Assembly: GCA_945868555.1 (NCBI GenBank)
Contig: CAMBMC010000035.1
Coordinates: 1-13,852, forward strand
Source: Chitinophaga pinensis
Lineage (GTDB): Bacteria > Bacteroidota > Bacteroidia > Flavobacteriales_D > Crocinitomicaceae
Direction of reading: 5' to 3'
Length of the DNA: 13,852 nt
The first letter of the stretch is position 1. Each line of letters begins with the position of its first letter. Of this stretch, positions 1 to 7,537 are shown in pieces. Both the position numbers and the translations under genes were made by a program. The notes under the pieces are model-generated. The model had not been told where the DNA came from. It was given only the letters and a program-made list of their open reading frames with translations, and searched no databases.

Positions 1-1
1 G

Positions 2-3000
2 GCATCGGCGGTCACATCTGGTCAAGCCACATGTCCAGGTGGTGGCGCACCTTATACCATCACGGTAAATCCAACACCAATTGTAGCAGATCCAAACGAT
101 CAAGTGTTGTGTAATGCTGCGCCGAGCACAGCCCTTGCCTTCACAGGAACAGGAACAAGTTACACGTGGACAAACAGCATCCCAGGTATTGGTCTTCAAG
201 CTACAGGTTCAGGAAACATCACGGCCTTTACAGCGACCAACACAGGAACATCGCCTGTTGCAGCCACGGTGGTTGTCACTCCGCAATACCTATTCAATAA
301 TGTTACATGTCCTGGGCCAACACAAAACTTCTTGATTACTGTAAACCCAACGCCTACTGTAACTCCTATCGCAGACTTAACCTACTGCAACAATAGCTTA
401 AGCAACGCGGTGAATATTACCGGCACAGGGACAGGATACACCTGGACAAACAGCACCACAAGCATTGGACTCACTGCCAACGGGGTAAACACCGTTCCTG
501 CCTTTACTACCTTCAATGCTGGCGCTTCGCCAGTGAGTGGAACCGTAACGATTACCCCGATCTATGTGAATGGAGGCGTGAGTTGTCCTGGGCCATTGAG
601 TGATTATATTCTCACCGTGAATCCTACGCCTACCGTAGCTGATCCTGTAGATCAAGTCGTCTGTAACAACAGTGCAACACAACAGGTTGTATTTAGCGGA
701 ACCGGGACAACATATACGTGGACCAACACCACCATTTCTGTTGGATTGGGCGCAGGAGGTATCGGAAACATCGTTGCCTTCAACGCATTGAATGCCAATA
801 CCGTTCCTGTCACCGCGAATATCAATGTGACCGCGCAATATACTGGAGGAAACATTACCTGTGCAGGGCAACAACAAGCCTTTGCCATTACTGTAAATCC
901 TACACCTAGTGCTACAGACCCAGCTGACCAAGTCATTTGTAACACTGCTTCTTCTGCGCAAGTTGTATTGACGGGCACGGGCACCTCCTACACCTGGAGC
1001 AACAGCACCCCATCAATTGGATTGGCAGCCAATGGAAATACCACAGTTCCTGTATTTACTGCACAAAACAGCGGATCAACACCTATTACTGGGACAATTA
1101 CCATCACACCAAGCTACCTCGGTTCAGGAGTTACATGTCAAGGGCCGACACAAAACTTCTTGATTACAATAAATCCAACGCCATCCGCGAACGATCCGCA
1201 GGATCTTGTGGTGTGTAACAATGCACAAACACCGGCCATAAACTTTACAGGTACGGGTACATCTTACACCTGGACAAATAGCACCCCTTCGATTGGAATT
1301 TCATTCTCAGGAGCAGGAAACATCCCTTCATTTACTGCACTCAACAACTTGACATCGCCTGTCATTGCCACCTTAACCGTCACTCCTGACTTCACCGGTG
1401 GTGCCGTAGGATGTACAGGAACAGCCCAAACATTTACCATTACCATTAACCCAACACCTCTTGTCAACGACCTTCCAGACCAAGTGGTTTGTAACGGGGC
1501 ATCGACAAGTACCTTGTCCTTCACTGGAACAGGAACCGCCTATTCGTGGGTAAATTCAGCGCCATCCATTGGTTTGAGTGCAACGGGAACTGGCAATATC
1601 GCGGCCTTTACGAGCATCAACACCACGACAAGCCCCGTAACTGGCATTGTAACAGTGACACCGCAATATGCCAATGCAGGTTTAACGTGTAGCGGAACCA
1701 CCCAAACAATAGGTCTTACTGTAAATCCGACACCGACCATGAATGATCCGGCTGACTTGGTGGTATGTAATGGAGCAGCGACTACACCTGTAAACTTTGT
1801 AGGAACAGGAACATCGTACACTTGGACCAATAGCAATCCGCTCATAGGATTGGCAGCAAGTGGAACAGGAAACATCACATCCTTCAACGCCATCAACACG
1901 GGAACAGCACCAATTACATCAACACTTACAGTGACGCCAAATTTTGCAGGTGGAACAGCGAGTTGTCCAGGGGCCCCACAAACATTTACCATTACCATTA
2001 ACCCAACACCTCTTGCAAACGATCCAGCCGATCAAGTGGTGTGCAACGGAGCTTCAGCGGCAGCAATTAATTTTGGTGGAACAGGAACTTCCTATACGTG
2101 GGTGAACAGCACACCTTCAATCGGATTAAGCGCAAATGGAGCAGGAAACATTTCTTCCTTTACAACGACAAATGCCAGTGTCAACCCAGTGATTGCCAGC
2201 ATAACATTAACTCCACAATATGCCAATGCTGGACTTACTTGTAGTGGTCCAACACAACTCTTTACAATTACGATAAATCCCACACCTGTGGTGCAAGACC
2301 CGGTGAATTTAACTGTGTGTAACAACGTCATCACCACCCCGATAGCGTTTACAGGAACAGGAACTTATTATACCTGGACCAACGATTCGCCCATCATCGG
2401 ACTCGGCGCCAGTGGAACAGGATCCATTCCATCCTTCCTCGCACAAAACAGTTCAAACAGTGCGGCTTTGACAGCTCAACTGACAGTAACAGCTTACTTC
2501 GAACAGAACAATGTCACCTGTACAGGAAATACACAGACCTTCACAATCAGCATTAACCCGACACCGATTGTTGCTGACCCTACTGATCAAATCGTGTGTA
2601 ATGGAACATCTACCGCAGCGATAGTTTTTAACGGAACAGGAACATCCTACACCTGGACGAATACCAATCCGGCGATTGGCGTTGGATCTGGAGCAACAGG
2701 AAATATAGCGGCATTCACAGGATTAAATGCTTCAGCGGCTCAGATTTCAGGTCAGTTTGTTGTGACACCTGTCTTTACAAGTGCCAATGGTGTTGCTTGT
2801 TTAGGAAATCCTCAAAGCTTTAACATTGCTGTTAATCCTTCGCCAATTGTAACGCCTGTTGCCAACTTTACAATCTGTAATGGAGAAACGATTAACGTTC
2901 CATTGAGCGCCAATATCACCTCTAACTTCACTTGGTTTGCCAATACAAATCCAAATGTGACGGGAGATGTCAACTTCCCTCAGCCATCAAGTTTTGTCAA

Positions 3001-5014
3001 TAACACATTGACGAACTTGACAACTGTGATGCAATACGTGACGTACAATGTCAGTCCTGTTTCAGCGCCTCAAGGTTGTTCAGGAAATCCAACCACATTT
3101 ATCGTGGAAGTCGTTCCAGATGTGGAGGTGACCTCAGACCCTACGATTGAAATCTGCAGCGGAGCAGCGGTCAATATGATCCTAACAGCAAATGTTCCGT
3201 CAACCTTTACGTGGATTGCCACAGACAATGCCAATGTTACTGGTGAAACGCTTTTCACACAAGGTGGGAACACCATTAGCGACCTTTTGGTCAACAACAC
3301 CACTCAAAACCAATTGGTTATTTACAGCATCATTCCAACTGCCGATCCATCCGGTTGTGTGGGTGCAGCGCGCACGATTGCGGTCATTGTTAGGCCCCCA
3401 CTATCCTTGTTGAATGAAGACACCGTAACCATTTGTAGCGGTGAAAACGTGGCGCTTACCTTAGAGGCCAATGTCGCAGCTGGCTTCAACTGGTTTGCAA
3501 CAAACAACATTAACATAAACGGGGAAAGCACAACTATCCAAACAACGAATTTCATCAATGACGTTTTGGTGAATACAAGCAATAGTGTTCAGCAGGTCGA
3601 TTATCAGGCGGTTGCTACATCCACCGTGAACGGCTGTGCAAGTCCAATCTTCGACATTGTGGTCTTCGTCAATCCTTTGCCTATTGTGACCAATGTTCCG
3701 GTAGCGATTTGTTCGGGTGACAATGTCAGTGCGCCAATCACAGCAACACTTCCATCTAGCTTTACGTGGCAAGCACAATCGAATGGTGGCGTAACTGGAG
3801 AAACAACGAGCATTCAAAACGGTTCCACCATCAATGATGTGTTGGTGAATCCGTCAACGACAGCACAGATTGTCAACTACGATGTCATTGCAACCGCTAA
3901 TGCATCAGGTTGTAAGGGGCCACTATTTACCATTCCGGTTACTGTAAATCCATTGCCGACGATTGGTTTCAATACAGGTTCTGGTGCCTTGTGTAATTTG
4001 ACTCCAGTGCCATTCAACAATACGTCCGATGCTGGTTTGGATTTCGCGTGGACCTTTGGGGACGGAAATGGTTCTATCCTCGAAGATCCTGTTCACTCCT
4101 ATCCAACCATTGGTACATACACGGTTACTTTGGTTGGTACCAATCAAGTTACGGGCTGTATCAATTCCTTCGCGATGGACATTACCTTGTCAGAATCGCC
4201 AGATGTTGATTTCGCGGTTTCTGAACCTGAAGGTTGTGTGGTATTCAATACCGTATTTAGCGACCTCATCGCTGCACCAGGAACGACCTTGTTCTGGGAT
4301 TTTGGAGACGGTGAAACCTCAAACCAACCAGGTTCGGTGGATCACCAATACCCAGATGCGGGTTGTTATGATGTGAGCTTAACCGTCACGAATCAAGCAG
4401 GATGTAGCATTACCCTTGTTCAACCAGACATTGTGTGCGCTTATGCCATTCCGGATGCTGACTTCATCGTTTCATCGGACAGCTTACCCATCAGTGATCC
4501 AACCATTCAGTTTACGAATCAATCCGTAGATGCATTTACGTATGTGTGGGATTTCGGTGATGGAACGACAAGTACATCAACAAATCCAGTGCATGTGTAT
4601 CCATCTGAACCTGCAGACTATGTGGTCACACTTTATGCATACAATGAGTTGGGGTGTTACGACAGCATGATTCTTACGATCACGGTTTGGGAAGACTTGC
4701 TCGTTTATGTACCGAACAGCTTCACACCAAACAACGACGGCACCAACGATGAATTCCTACCGCAAATGACCTCTGGATTTGATCCGAAGTCCTACGAGCT
4801 GCGCATTTTTAACCGTTGGGGAGCAGTCGTCTTCTATTCCAATGATCCACTCGTTGGTTGGGACGGAACTTATCCCGATGCGCTTGAGGGGTTGATTACT
4901 GGAAGTTCCGATGGTTATGCCCAAGACGGTGTCTATACCTGGAAGATTCGGTTTACTGGATTACAGAACGAAGATGCCTATGAGTATGTGGGGCACGTTA
5001 CTTTGCTCAGATAG
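2..5014 (+). CDS. Giant T9SS-secreted PKD-repeat surface protein, 5' end outside window
   Basis: The reading frame is open from base 2 to the TAG at 5012-5014 (1670 codons visible), and the start lies left of the window. The visible part begins with the tail of one repeat, followed by fourteen complete PKD-like repeats (residues 35-1328). Each repeat has two cysteines, one in a [VI]CN or ICS motif near its start and one in a CxG-type motif about 65 residues later. Three classical PKD domains follow, marked by WTFGDG (residue 1350) and WDFGDG (1432 and 1516). Residues 1566-1670 are a CHU_C gliding-motility-type sorting domain with NSFTPNNDG at 1572 and an ending GVYTWKIRF...YVGHVTLL. Known for the family: such proteins cross the outer membrane by T9SS and sit on the cell surface or are released. 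A role in adhesion or gliding is inference. No catalytic domain is visible; one could lie upstream. Confidence 0.95.
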   Translation, partial: ASAVTSGQATCPGGGAPYTITVNPTPIVADPNDQVLCNAAPSTALAFTGTGTSYTWTNSIPGIGLQATGSGNITAFTATNTGTSPVAATVVVTPQYLFNNVTCPGPTQNFLITVNPTPTVTPIADLTYCNNSLSNAVNITGTGTGYTWTNSTTSIGLTANGVNTVPAFTTFNAGASPVSGTVTITPIYVNGGVSCPGPLSDYILTVNPTPTVADPVDQVVCNNSATQQVVFSGTGTTYTWTNTTISVGLGAGGIGNIVAFNALNANTVPVTANINVTAQYTGGNITCAGQQQAFAITVNPTPSATDPADQVICNTASSAQVVLTGTGTSYTWSNSTPSIGLAANGNTTVPVFTAQNSGSTPITGTITITPSYLGSGVTCQGPTQNFLITINPTPSANDPQDLVVCNNAQTPAINFTGTGTSYTWTNSTPSIGISFSGAGNIPSFTALNNLTSPVIATLTVTPDFTGGAVGCTGTAQTFTITINPTPLVNDLPDQVVCNGASTSTLSFTGTGTAYSWVNSAPSIGLSATGTGNIAAFTSINTTTSPVTGIVTVTPQYANAGLTCSGTTQTIGLTVNPTPTMNDPADLVVCNGAATTPVNFVGTGTSYTWTNSNPLIGLAASGTGNITSFNAINTGTAPITSTLTVTPNFAGGTASCPGAPQTFTITINPTPLANDPADQVVCNGASAAAINFGGTGTSYTWVNSTPSIGLSANGAGNISSFTTTNASVNPVIASITLTPQYANAGLTCSGPTQLFTITINPTPVVQDPVNLTVCNNVITTPIAFTGTGTYYTWTNDSPIIGLGASGTGSIPSFLAQNSSNSAALTAQLTVTAYFEQNNVTCTGNTQTFTISINPTPIVADPTDQIVCNGTSTAAIVFNGTGTSYTWTNTNPAIGVGSGATGNIAAFTGLNASAAQISGQFVVTPVFTSANGVACLGNPQSFNIAVNPSPIVTPVANFTICNGETINVPLSANITSNFTWFANTNPNVTGDVNFPQPSSFVNNTLTNLTTVMQYVTYNVSPVSAPQGCSGNPTTFIVEVVPDVEVTSDPTIEICSGAAVNMILTANVPSTFTWIATDNANVTGETLFTQGGNTISDLLVNNTTQNQLVIYSIIPTADPSGCVGAARTIAVIVRPPLSLLNEDTVTICSGENVALTLEANVAAGFNWFATNNININGESTTIQTTNFINDVLVNTSNSVQQVDYQAVATSTVNGCASPIFDIVVFVNPLPIVTNVPVAICSGDNVSAPITATLPSSFTWQAQSNGGVTGETTSIQNGSTINDVLVNPSTTAQIVNYDVIATANASGCKGPLFTIPVTVNPLPTIGFNTGSGALCNLTPVPFNNTSDAGLDFAWTFGDGNGSILEDPVHSYPTIGTYTVTLVGTNQVTGCINSFAMDITLSESPDVDFAVSEPEGCVVFNTVFSDLIAAPGTTLFWDFGDGETSNQPGSVDHQYPDAGCYDVSLTVTNQAGCSITLVQPDIVCAYAIPDADFIVSSDSLPISDPTIQFTNQSVDAFTYVWDFGDGTTSTSTNPVHVYPSEPADYVVTLYAYNELGCYDSMILTITVWEDLLVYVPNSFTPNNDGTNDEFLPQMTSGFDPKSYELRIFNRWGAVVFYSNDPLVGWDGTYPDALEGLITGSSDGYAQDGVYTWKIRFTGLQNEDAYEYVGHVTLLR
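104..3985 (+). repeat. 14-unit tandem PKD-like repeat array with 276-282 nt period
   Basis: The conserved first-cysteine motif recurs with codons starting at 104, 380, 656, 932, 1208, 1484, 1760, 2036, 2312, 2591, 2870, 3149, 3428, 3704 and, where the PKD domains begin, 3986. The steps are eight times exactly 276 nt, then 279, 279, 279, 279, 276 and 282. Units 1-10 share a GTGTSYTWTNS core and an NPTP linker. Units 11-14 form a second class with ICSG starts, FTWxA cores and NDVLVN motifs. All fourteen units keep exactly two cysteines. Sequence identity between units is partial, so the array is old, but some neighbours share long exact stretches. Confidence 0.95.
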
Positions 5015-5066
5015 CAGGAACAGAGCGAGAGCGGAGAAACAGAGCGGAGAGTGAGAATGAGAGCAC
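5015..5066. repeat. GA-rich spacer between convergent genes
   Basis: The short gap between the adhesin stop and the PI-PLC stop is almost purely purine-rich, with AGAGCGAGAGCG at 5022-5033 and further GAGCGGAGAG and GAGAATGAGAG units. Closely similar tracts occur at 9504-9518 and 9665-9679. I see no hairpin with a U-run here, so this is not a recognisable intrinsic terminator. Confidence 0.6.
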
Positions 5067-6191
5067 TTAAAATCCTCTGCTGCGCAAGAACAAGTGTAAT
5101 GTATTTTGTTTGAATTGTTCGATGGACACAACAAAAGGGCTAAGCAGTGGATCTGCGCGGTAGTAGTCGGTCGTGATGATTTGCGCTTGACTTTTCATGA
5201 CCGCATTGTATCTGGAATAATCTAAACTTCGTGCTTCGAGTGTTCCCGCGTCTGTCCGCGTGCGCACCATGTACAGGTCTGTAAGGGCTCGGATTTCCTC
5301 TTCCCTGCCTTGTGGTTCATTGCGAATGACGAAGGCTGTTTCTGGTTCGCCTGGTTGTCCATAAACAAACATCGGTCGGTCTTCCCCCGTGTTGAGTGCT
5401 TTCGTACAGATGCCATTGAAATCTCCGTCTAGCACGATAAACACCTTCCCAAGCAAATCGTTCATCGCGGGCCAATCGATGGTTGAGAGACGCTCCTTGC
5501 AGCTTGAAAATGTATCGCGCAGCATCTTTGGTGTAAATAAGATTTCTGGTGCCGCACCAAACACAGAATGGATTTCCATGTCGAGGTCATTGAGCGCTTC
5601 GGGAACAAAAGGAATGGACTTGCTGAAGCCCAAGAAGTCTAGGGCTTTTGAGTAATCAGCAGGAGCATCGCGTTTGATTTCGATATTGATAAAAATCGGG
5701 GTGTGATTTGGATGCTGTGTGCTCCAGTCACGAATTTCGGTGAGGGCTTGAATGAAAGTGGTGTAATTTGATTCGTAGTCCACATCGGCAATGTGAAGGA
5801 TTTTAAACCCCGGTTTGAGCAGCAAAGAATCGCGTGATTTTTGTTTCAATCCTCCAACGAAAAAATTGATCCGTCGCTTGGCAAAATGCCCACCCTTTGG
5901 GTCATAGTTCACATCCAATTCGAAGCCATTGATGTGGTACGTGTTCAGTTGTTCCGAGAGTAAAGCGTGGCCATAATCCATTTGAATGGGGTCCATGTCT
6001 TTGCCGAGTTGCTTTTTGAAGTGGGAAAGGAATTTTAGGATCTTAGGATCTGGCTTTCGCTTGTAGCTGTTGTGCGAGGTGAGAAAACGCACATCGTTGA
6101 GTCGGATGGAATCTGGGTACTGCGAAAGGGAAATCAGAGGGAGAAGCAGAACGAGTATGAGGGCGGAAAGTAGAGAGAGAAGTTTTGACAT
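5067..6191 (-). CDS. Secreted Ca2+-dependent PI-PLC-like phosphodiesterase
   Basis: A 374-aa protein of the Ca2+-dependent phosphoinositide phospholipase C family (the PI-PLC-C1 type known from Streptomyces), recognised from the ordered motifs. These are TSHNSYK (H40, N41), a substrate/metal strand GFELDV (E91, D93), ILHIADVDY (H133), PIFINIEIK (E171, K173), a VRTRTDA segment (310-315) and TTDYY (340-344). The family cleaves phosphoinositol lipids or related phosphodiesters in a His-dependent reaction. H40 is the likely first catalytic histidine; the second is less certain. Residues 1-23 form a Sec signal peptide (hydrophobic LLSALILVLLLPLISLS), which decides for the ATG at 6191 over an in-frame ATG at 6236 that would bury the signal. 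There is no T9SS sorting domain, so a periplasmic or Sec-exported location is expected. It lies 62 nt downstream of the small gene at 6254-6622 on the same strand and may share its transcript. The true substrate is unknown. Confidence 0.88.
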   Translation of the reverse strand: MSKLLSLLSALILVLLLPLISLSQYPDSIRLNDVRFLTSHNSYKRKPDPKILKFLSHFKKQLGKDMDPIQMDYGHALLSEQLNTYHINGFELDVNYDPKGGHFAKRRINFFVGGLKQKSRDSLLLKPGFKILHIADVDYESNYTTFIQALTEIRDWSTQHPNHTPIFINIEIKRDAPADYSKALDFLGFSKSIPFVPEALNDLDMEIHSVFGAAPEILFTPKMLRDTFSSCKERLSTIDWPAMNDLLGKVFIVLDGDFNGICTKALNTGEDRPMFVYGQPGEPETAFVIRNEPQGREEEIRALTDLYMVRTRTDAGTLEARSLDYSRYNAVMKSQAQIITTDYYRADPLLSPFVVSIEQFKQNTLHLFLRSRGF

Positions 6192-6253
6192 TGGATTTAA
6201 GCTTGTAAGGCACGAATGTACAATTTCTTTGCACATTCATTTATAGTGAAAAC

Positions 6254-6622
6254 TCAACTCGCTTGGCGCACGAGTTGAATTACGATGGCGTCGCAGCCAC
6301 TATTGAGATAGTTTAGGAGCAAGGGATAGCGCTGTACATCGCCTTTGGGGCTCGAAAACAATTGACGCAAATTTTCATCAGACCGCAGCACTTCGCTGGG
6401 CACTAACATTCCTCTCACCTTCTTATACACGATTAGTGAGCCTGGAGAAGCAGGGAGAGAAGACACAAAAGCAGAATAGGCAGCTCTTGTGGCAGTTGTG
6501 TCAATTTGATTTTCGTATGAAAATCCAGATTTATTCTTTTTGTTTGGTGCGATTTGAACGCGACGTCGAACGATTGAAAATGAACGATCAGAACCTTTAA
6601 TTGGGACAAGTTTTTGAGACAT
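6254..6622 (-). CDS. Unrecognised small basic protein, 122 aa
   Basis: An open frame from ATG at 6622 to TGA at 6254-6256. I do not recognise a family. The N-terminal third is strongly basic (VRRR, NKKNKSG). The middle (residues 41-72) has a TRAAYSAFVSSLPASPGSLIVYKK stretch, and the C-terminus reads RYPLLLNYLNSGCDAIVIQLVRQ. It has no signal peptide or membrane segment. It ends 62 nt before the PI-PLC start on the same strand and is divergent from the macro-domain gene, with a tandem 12-mer about 28 nt upstream. Its composition is protein-like and no longer competing frame exists there, but without a family match its reality rests on position and length only. A DNA- or RNA-binding role would be a guess from charge. 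Confidence 0.55.
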   Translation of the reverse strand: MSQKLVPIKGSDRSFSIVRRRVQIAPNKKNKSGFSYENQIDTTATRAAYSAFVSSLPASPGSLIVYKKVRGMLVPSEVLRSDENLRQLFSSPKGDVQRYPLLLNYLNSGCDAIVIQLVRQAS

Positions 6623-6649
6623 ACTAAGTTAGTTTAAAGATTAGACAAT

Positions 6650-6674
6650 ACTTTTTAAGGTCACTTTTTAAGGT
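6650..6674. repeat. Tandem 12-mer in a 290-nt divergent spacer
   Basis: ACTTTTTAAGGT occurs at 6650-6661 and again at 6663-6674, one base apart, followed by a partial third start (AACTTT). It lies just upstream of the minus-strand small gene. The whole spacer 6623-6912 is AT-rich and gene-free. Read on the minus strand, a TTTG followed after about 21 nt by TACCTTAA, which overlaps the repeat, is a weak fit to a Bacteroidota promoter. An operator role is inference. Confidence 0.5.
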
Positions 6675-6912
6675 AACTTTAAGAATTAAAATAAATCAAA
6701 CGATTGATGTGTCAGCTGACGAGCACTTTACAATAATATAGTAAATTTTTGGAAGAAAAAAACCTGTTTGGCATATTTTTTTGAATTTAGCTCTTGGATT
6801 TTGGCAAAAACTACATAAACGGGGCTTTTTACTCTTACATTTTTAACTTATTATTTTTCGGTATCACCTATACGGAGCTAGCTGCTTTCTTTGTTGCTAA
6901 AACAAATCACAG

Positions 6913-7500
6913 ATGAAAGAAATAAAATTGATTTTGGTGGATGTCAATCCACTTATGTGCTCCGCATGGGAAGCAGCATTTACATACTACGAAAATGTAG
7001 AAGTCGTGCATGACTATTTTCAAAACATTCCTGCTTACGATTGCATGGTGAGTGCAGCAAATTCTTATGGACAAATGGACGGCGGAATTGACGCGGACAT
7101 CACTGATTACTTCGGACAGCAACTCATGGATCGCGTTCAAGCACATATTGTTGAACATTATCTCGGAGAACAACCCATCGGATCGAGCTTTATTATTCCT
7201 ACGCACCACGAAAAGCATCCATTTTTAGCTCACACACCTACGATGCGTATTCCAGACATCATCGCACATACCGACAATGTGTATCACGGAATGCGCGCAA
7301 CGCTTTTGGCTGTTCATGCGCACAATAAAACAAGTGAACTAAAAATCAGGAGCATTGCATGTCCAGGATTAGGCGCATTAACAGGACAAGTTCCTTTTGA
7401 GAAAGTTGCCCGTCAGATGGAACGGGCTTATGCATCCGTGATTGAGCCATTGGCGGATTTGTCCTGGGAGAACATCTATCGCATGCGCAAAAGCATTTGA
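6913..7500 (+). CDS. Macro-domain protein (ADP-ribose-binding fold)
   Basis: A 195-aa protein with the hallmarks of a macro domain: VSAANSYGQMDGGID (residues 46-60; Asn50 and Gly57-Gly58 form the ADP-ribose loop) and ACPGLGALTGQVPFEKVARQMERAY (149-173), the phosphate-binding loop with its following helix. PTMRIPD (109-115) and the adjacent helix match the SPANSFG-MDGGID subgroup of macro proteins, which differs from the classical NAAN-GGGV form. Macro domains bind or hydrolyse ADP-ribose, often removing it from proteins or nucleic acids; the exact substrate of this subgroup is not known to me. The protein has no signal peptide, so it is cytoplasmic. The ATG at 6913 fits the domain start (MKEIKLILVD is the first strand). 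It converges on the T9SS gene with a 37-nt gap and is divergent from the small gene at 6254-6622. No ADP-ribosyltransferase is visible next to it. Confidence 0.88.
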   Translation: MKEIKLILVDVNPLMCSAWEAAFTYYENVEVVHDYFQNIPAYDCMVSAANSYGQMDGGIDADITDYFGQQLMDRVQAHIVEHYLGEQPIGSSFIIPTHHEKHPFLAHTPTMRIPDIIAHTDNVYHGMRATLLAVHAHNKTSELKIRSIACPGLGALTGQVPFEKVARQMERAYASVIEPLADLSWENIYRMRKSI

Positions 7501-7537
7501 TTCGGAAGAAAATCTAGCATCAAGGCCATCCCTGAAC

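Noticed and set aside
398..3817. Several open frames of 70-190 codons antisense to, or in another frame of, the repeat gene
   Set aside because: They recur with the repeat period and mirror its codon composition. They have no independent family features.
104..3985. CRISPR-like or satellite repeat
   Set aside because: The period is a coding repeat unit, continuously in frame, with partial identity and no spacer structure.
6192..6236. Longer start for the PI-PLC at 6236
   Set aside because: It would put 15 residues in front of a normal Sec signal peptide.
6254..7500. DarT-DarG-like toxin-antitoxin pair
   Set aside because: The macro protein lacks DarG's extra C-terminal region, the 122-aa partner shows no ADP-ribosyltransferase motifs and is short, and the genes are divergent rather than in an operon.
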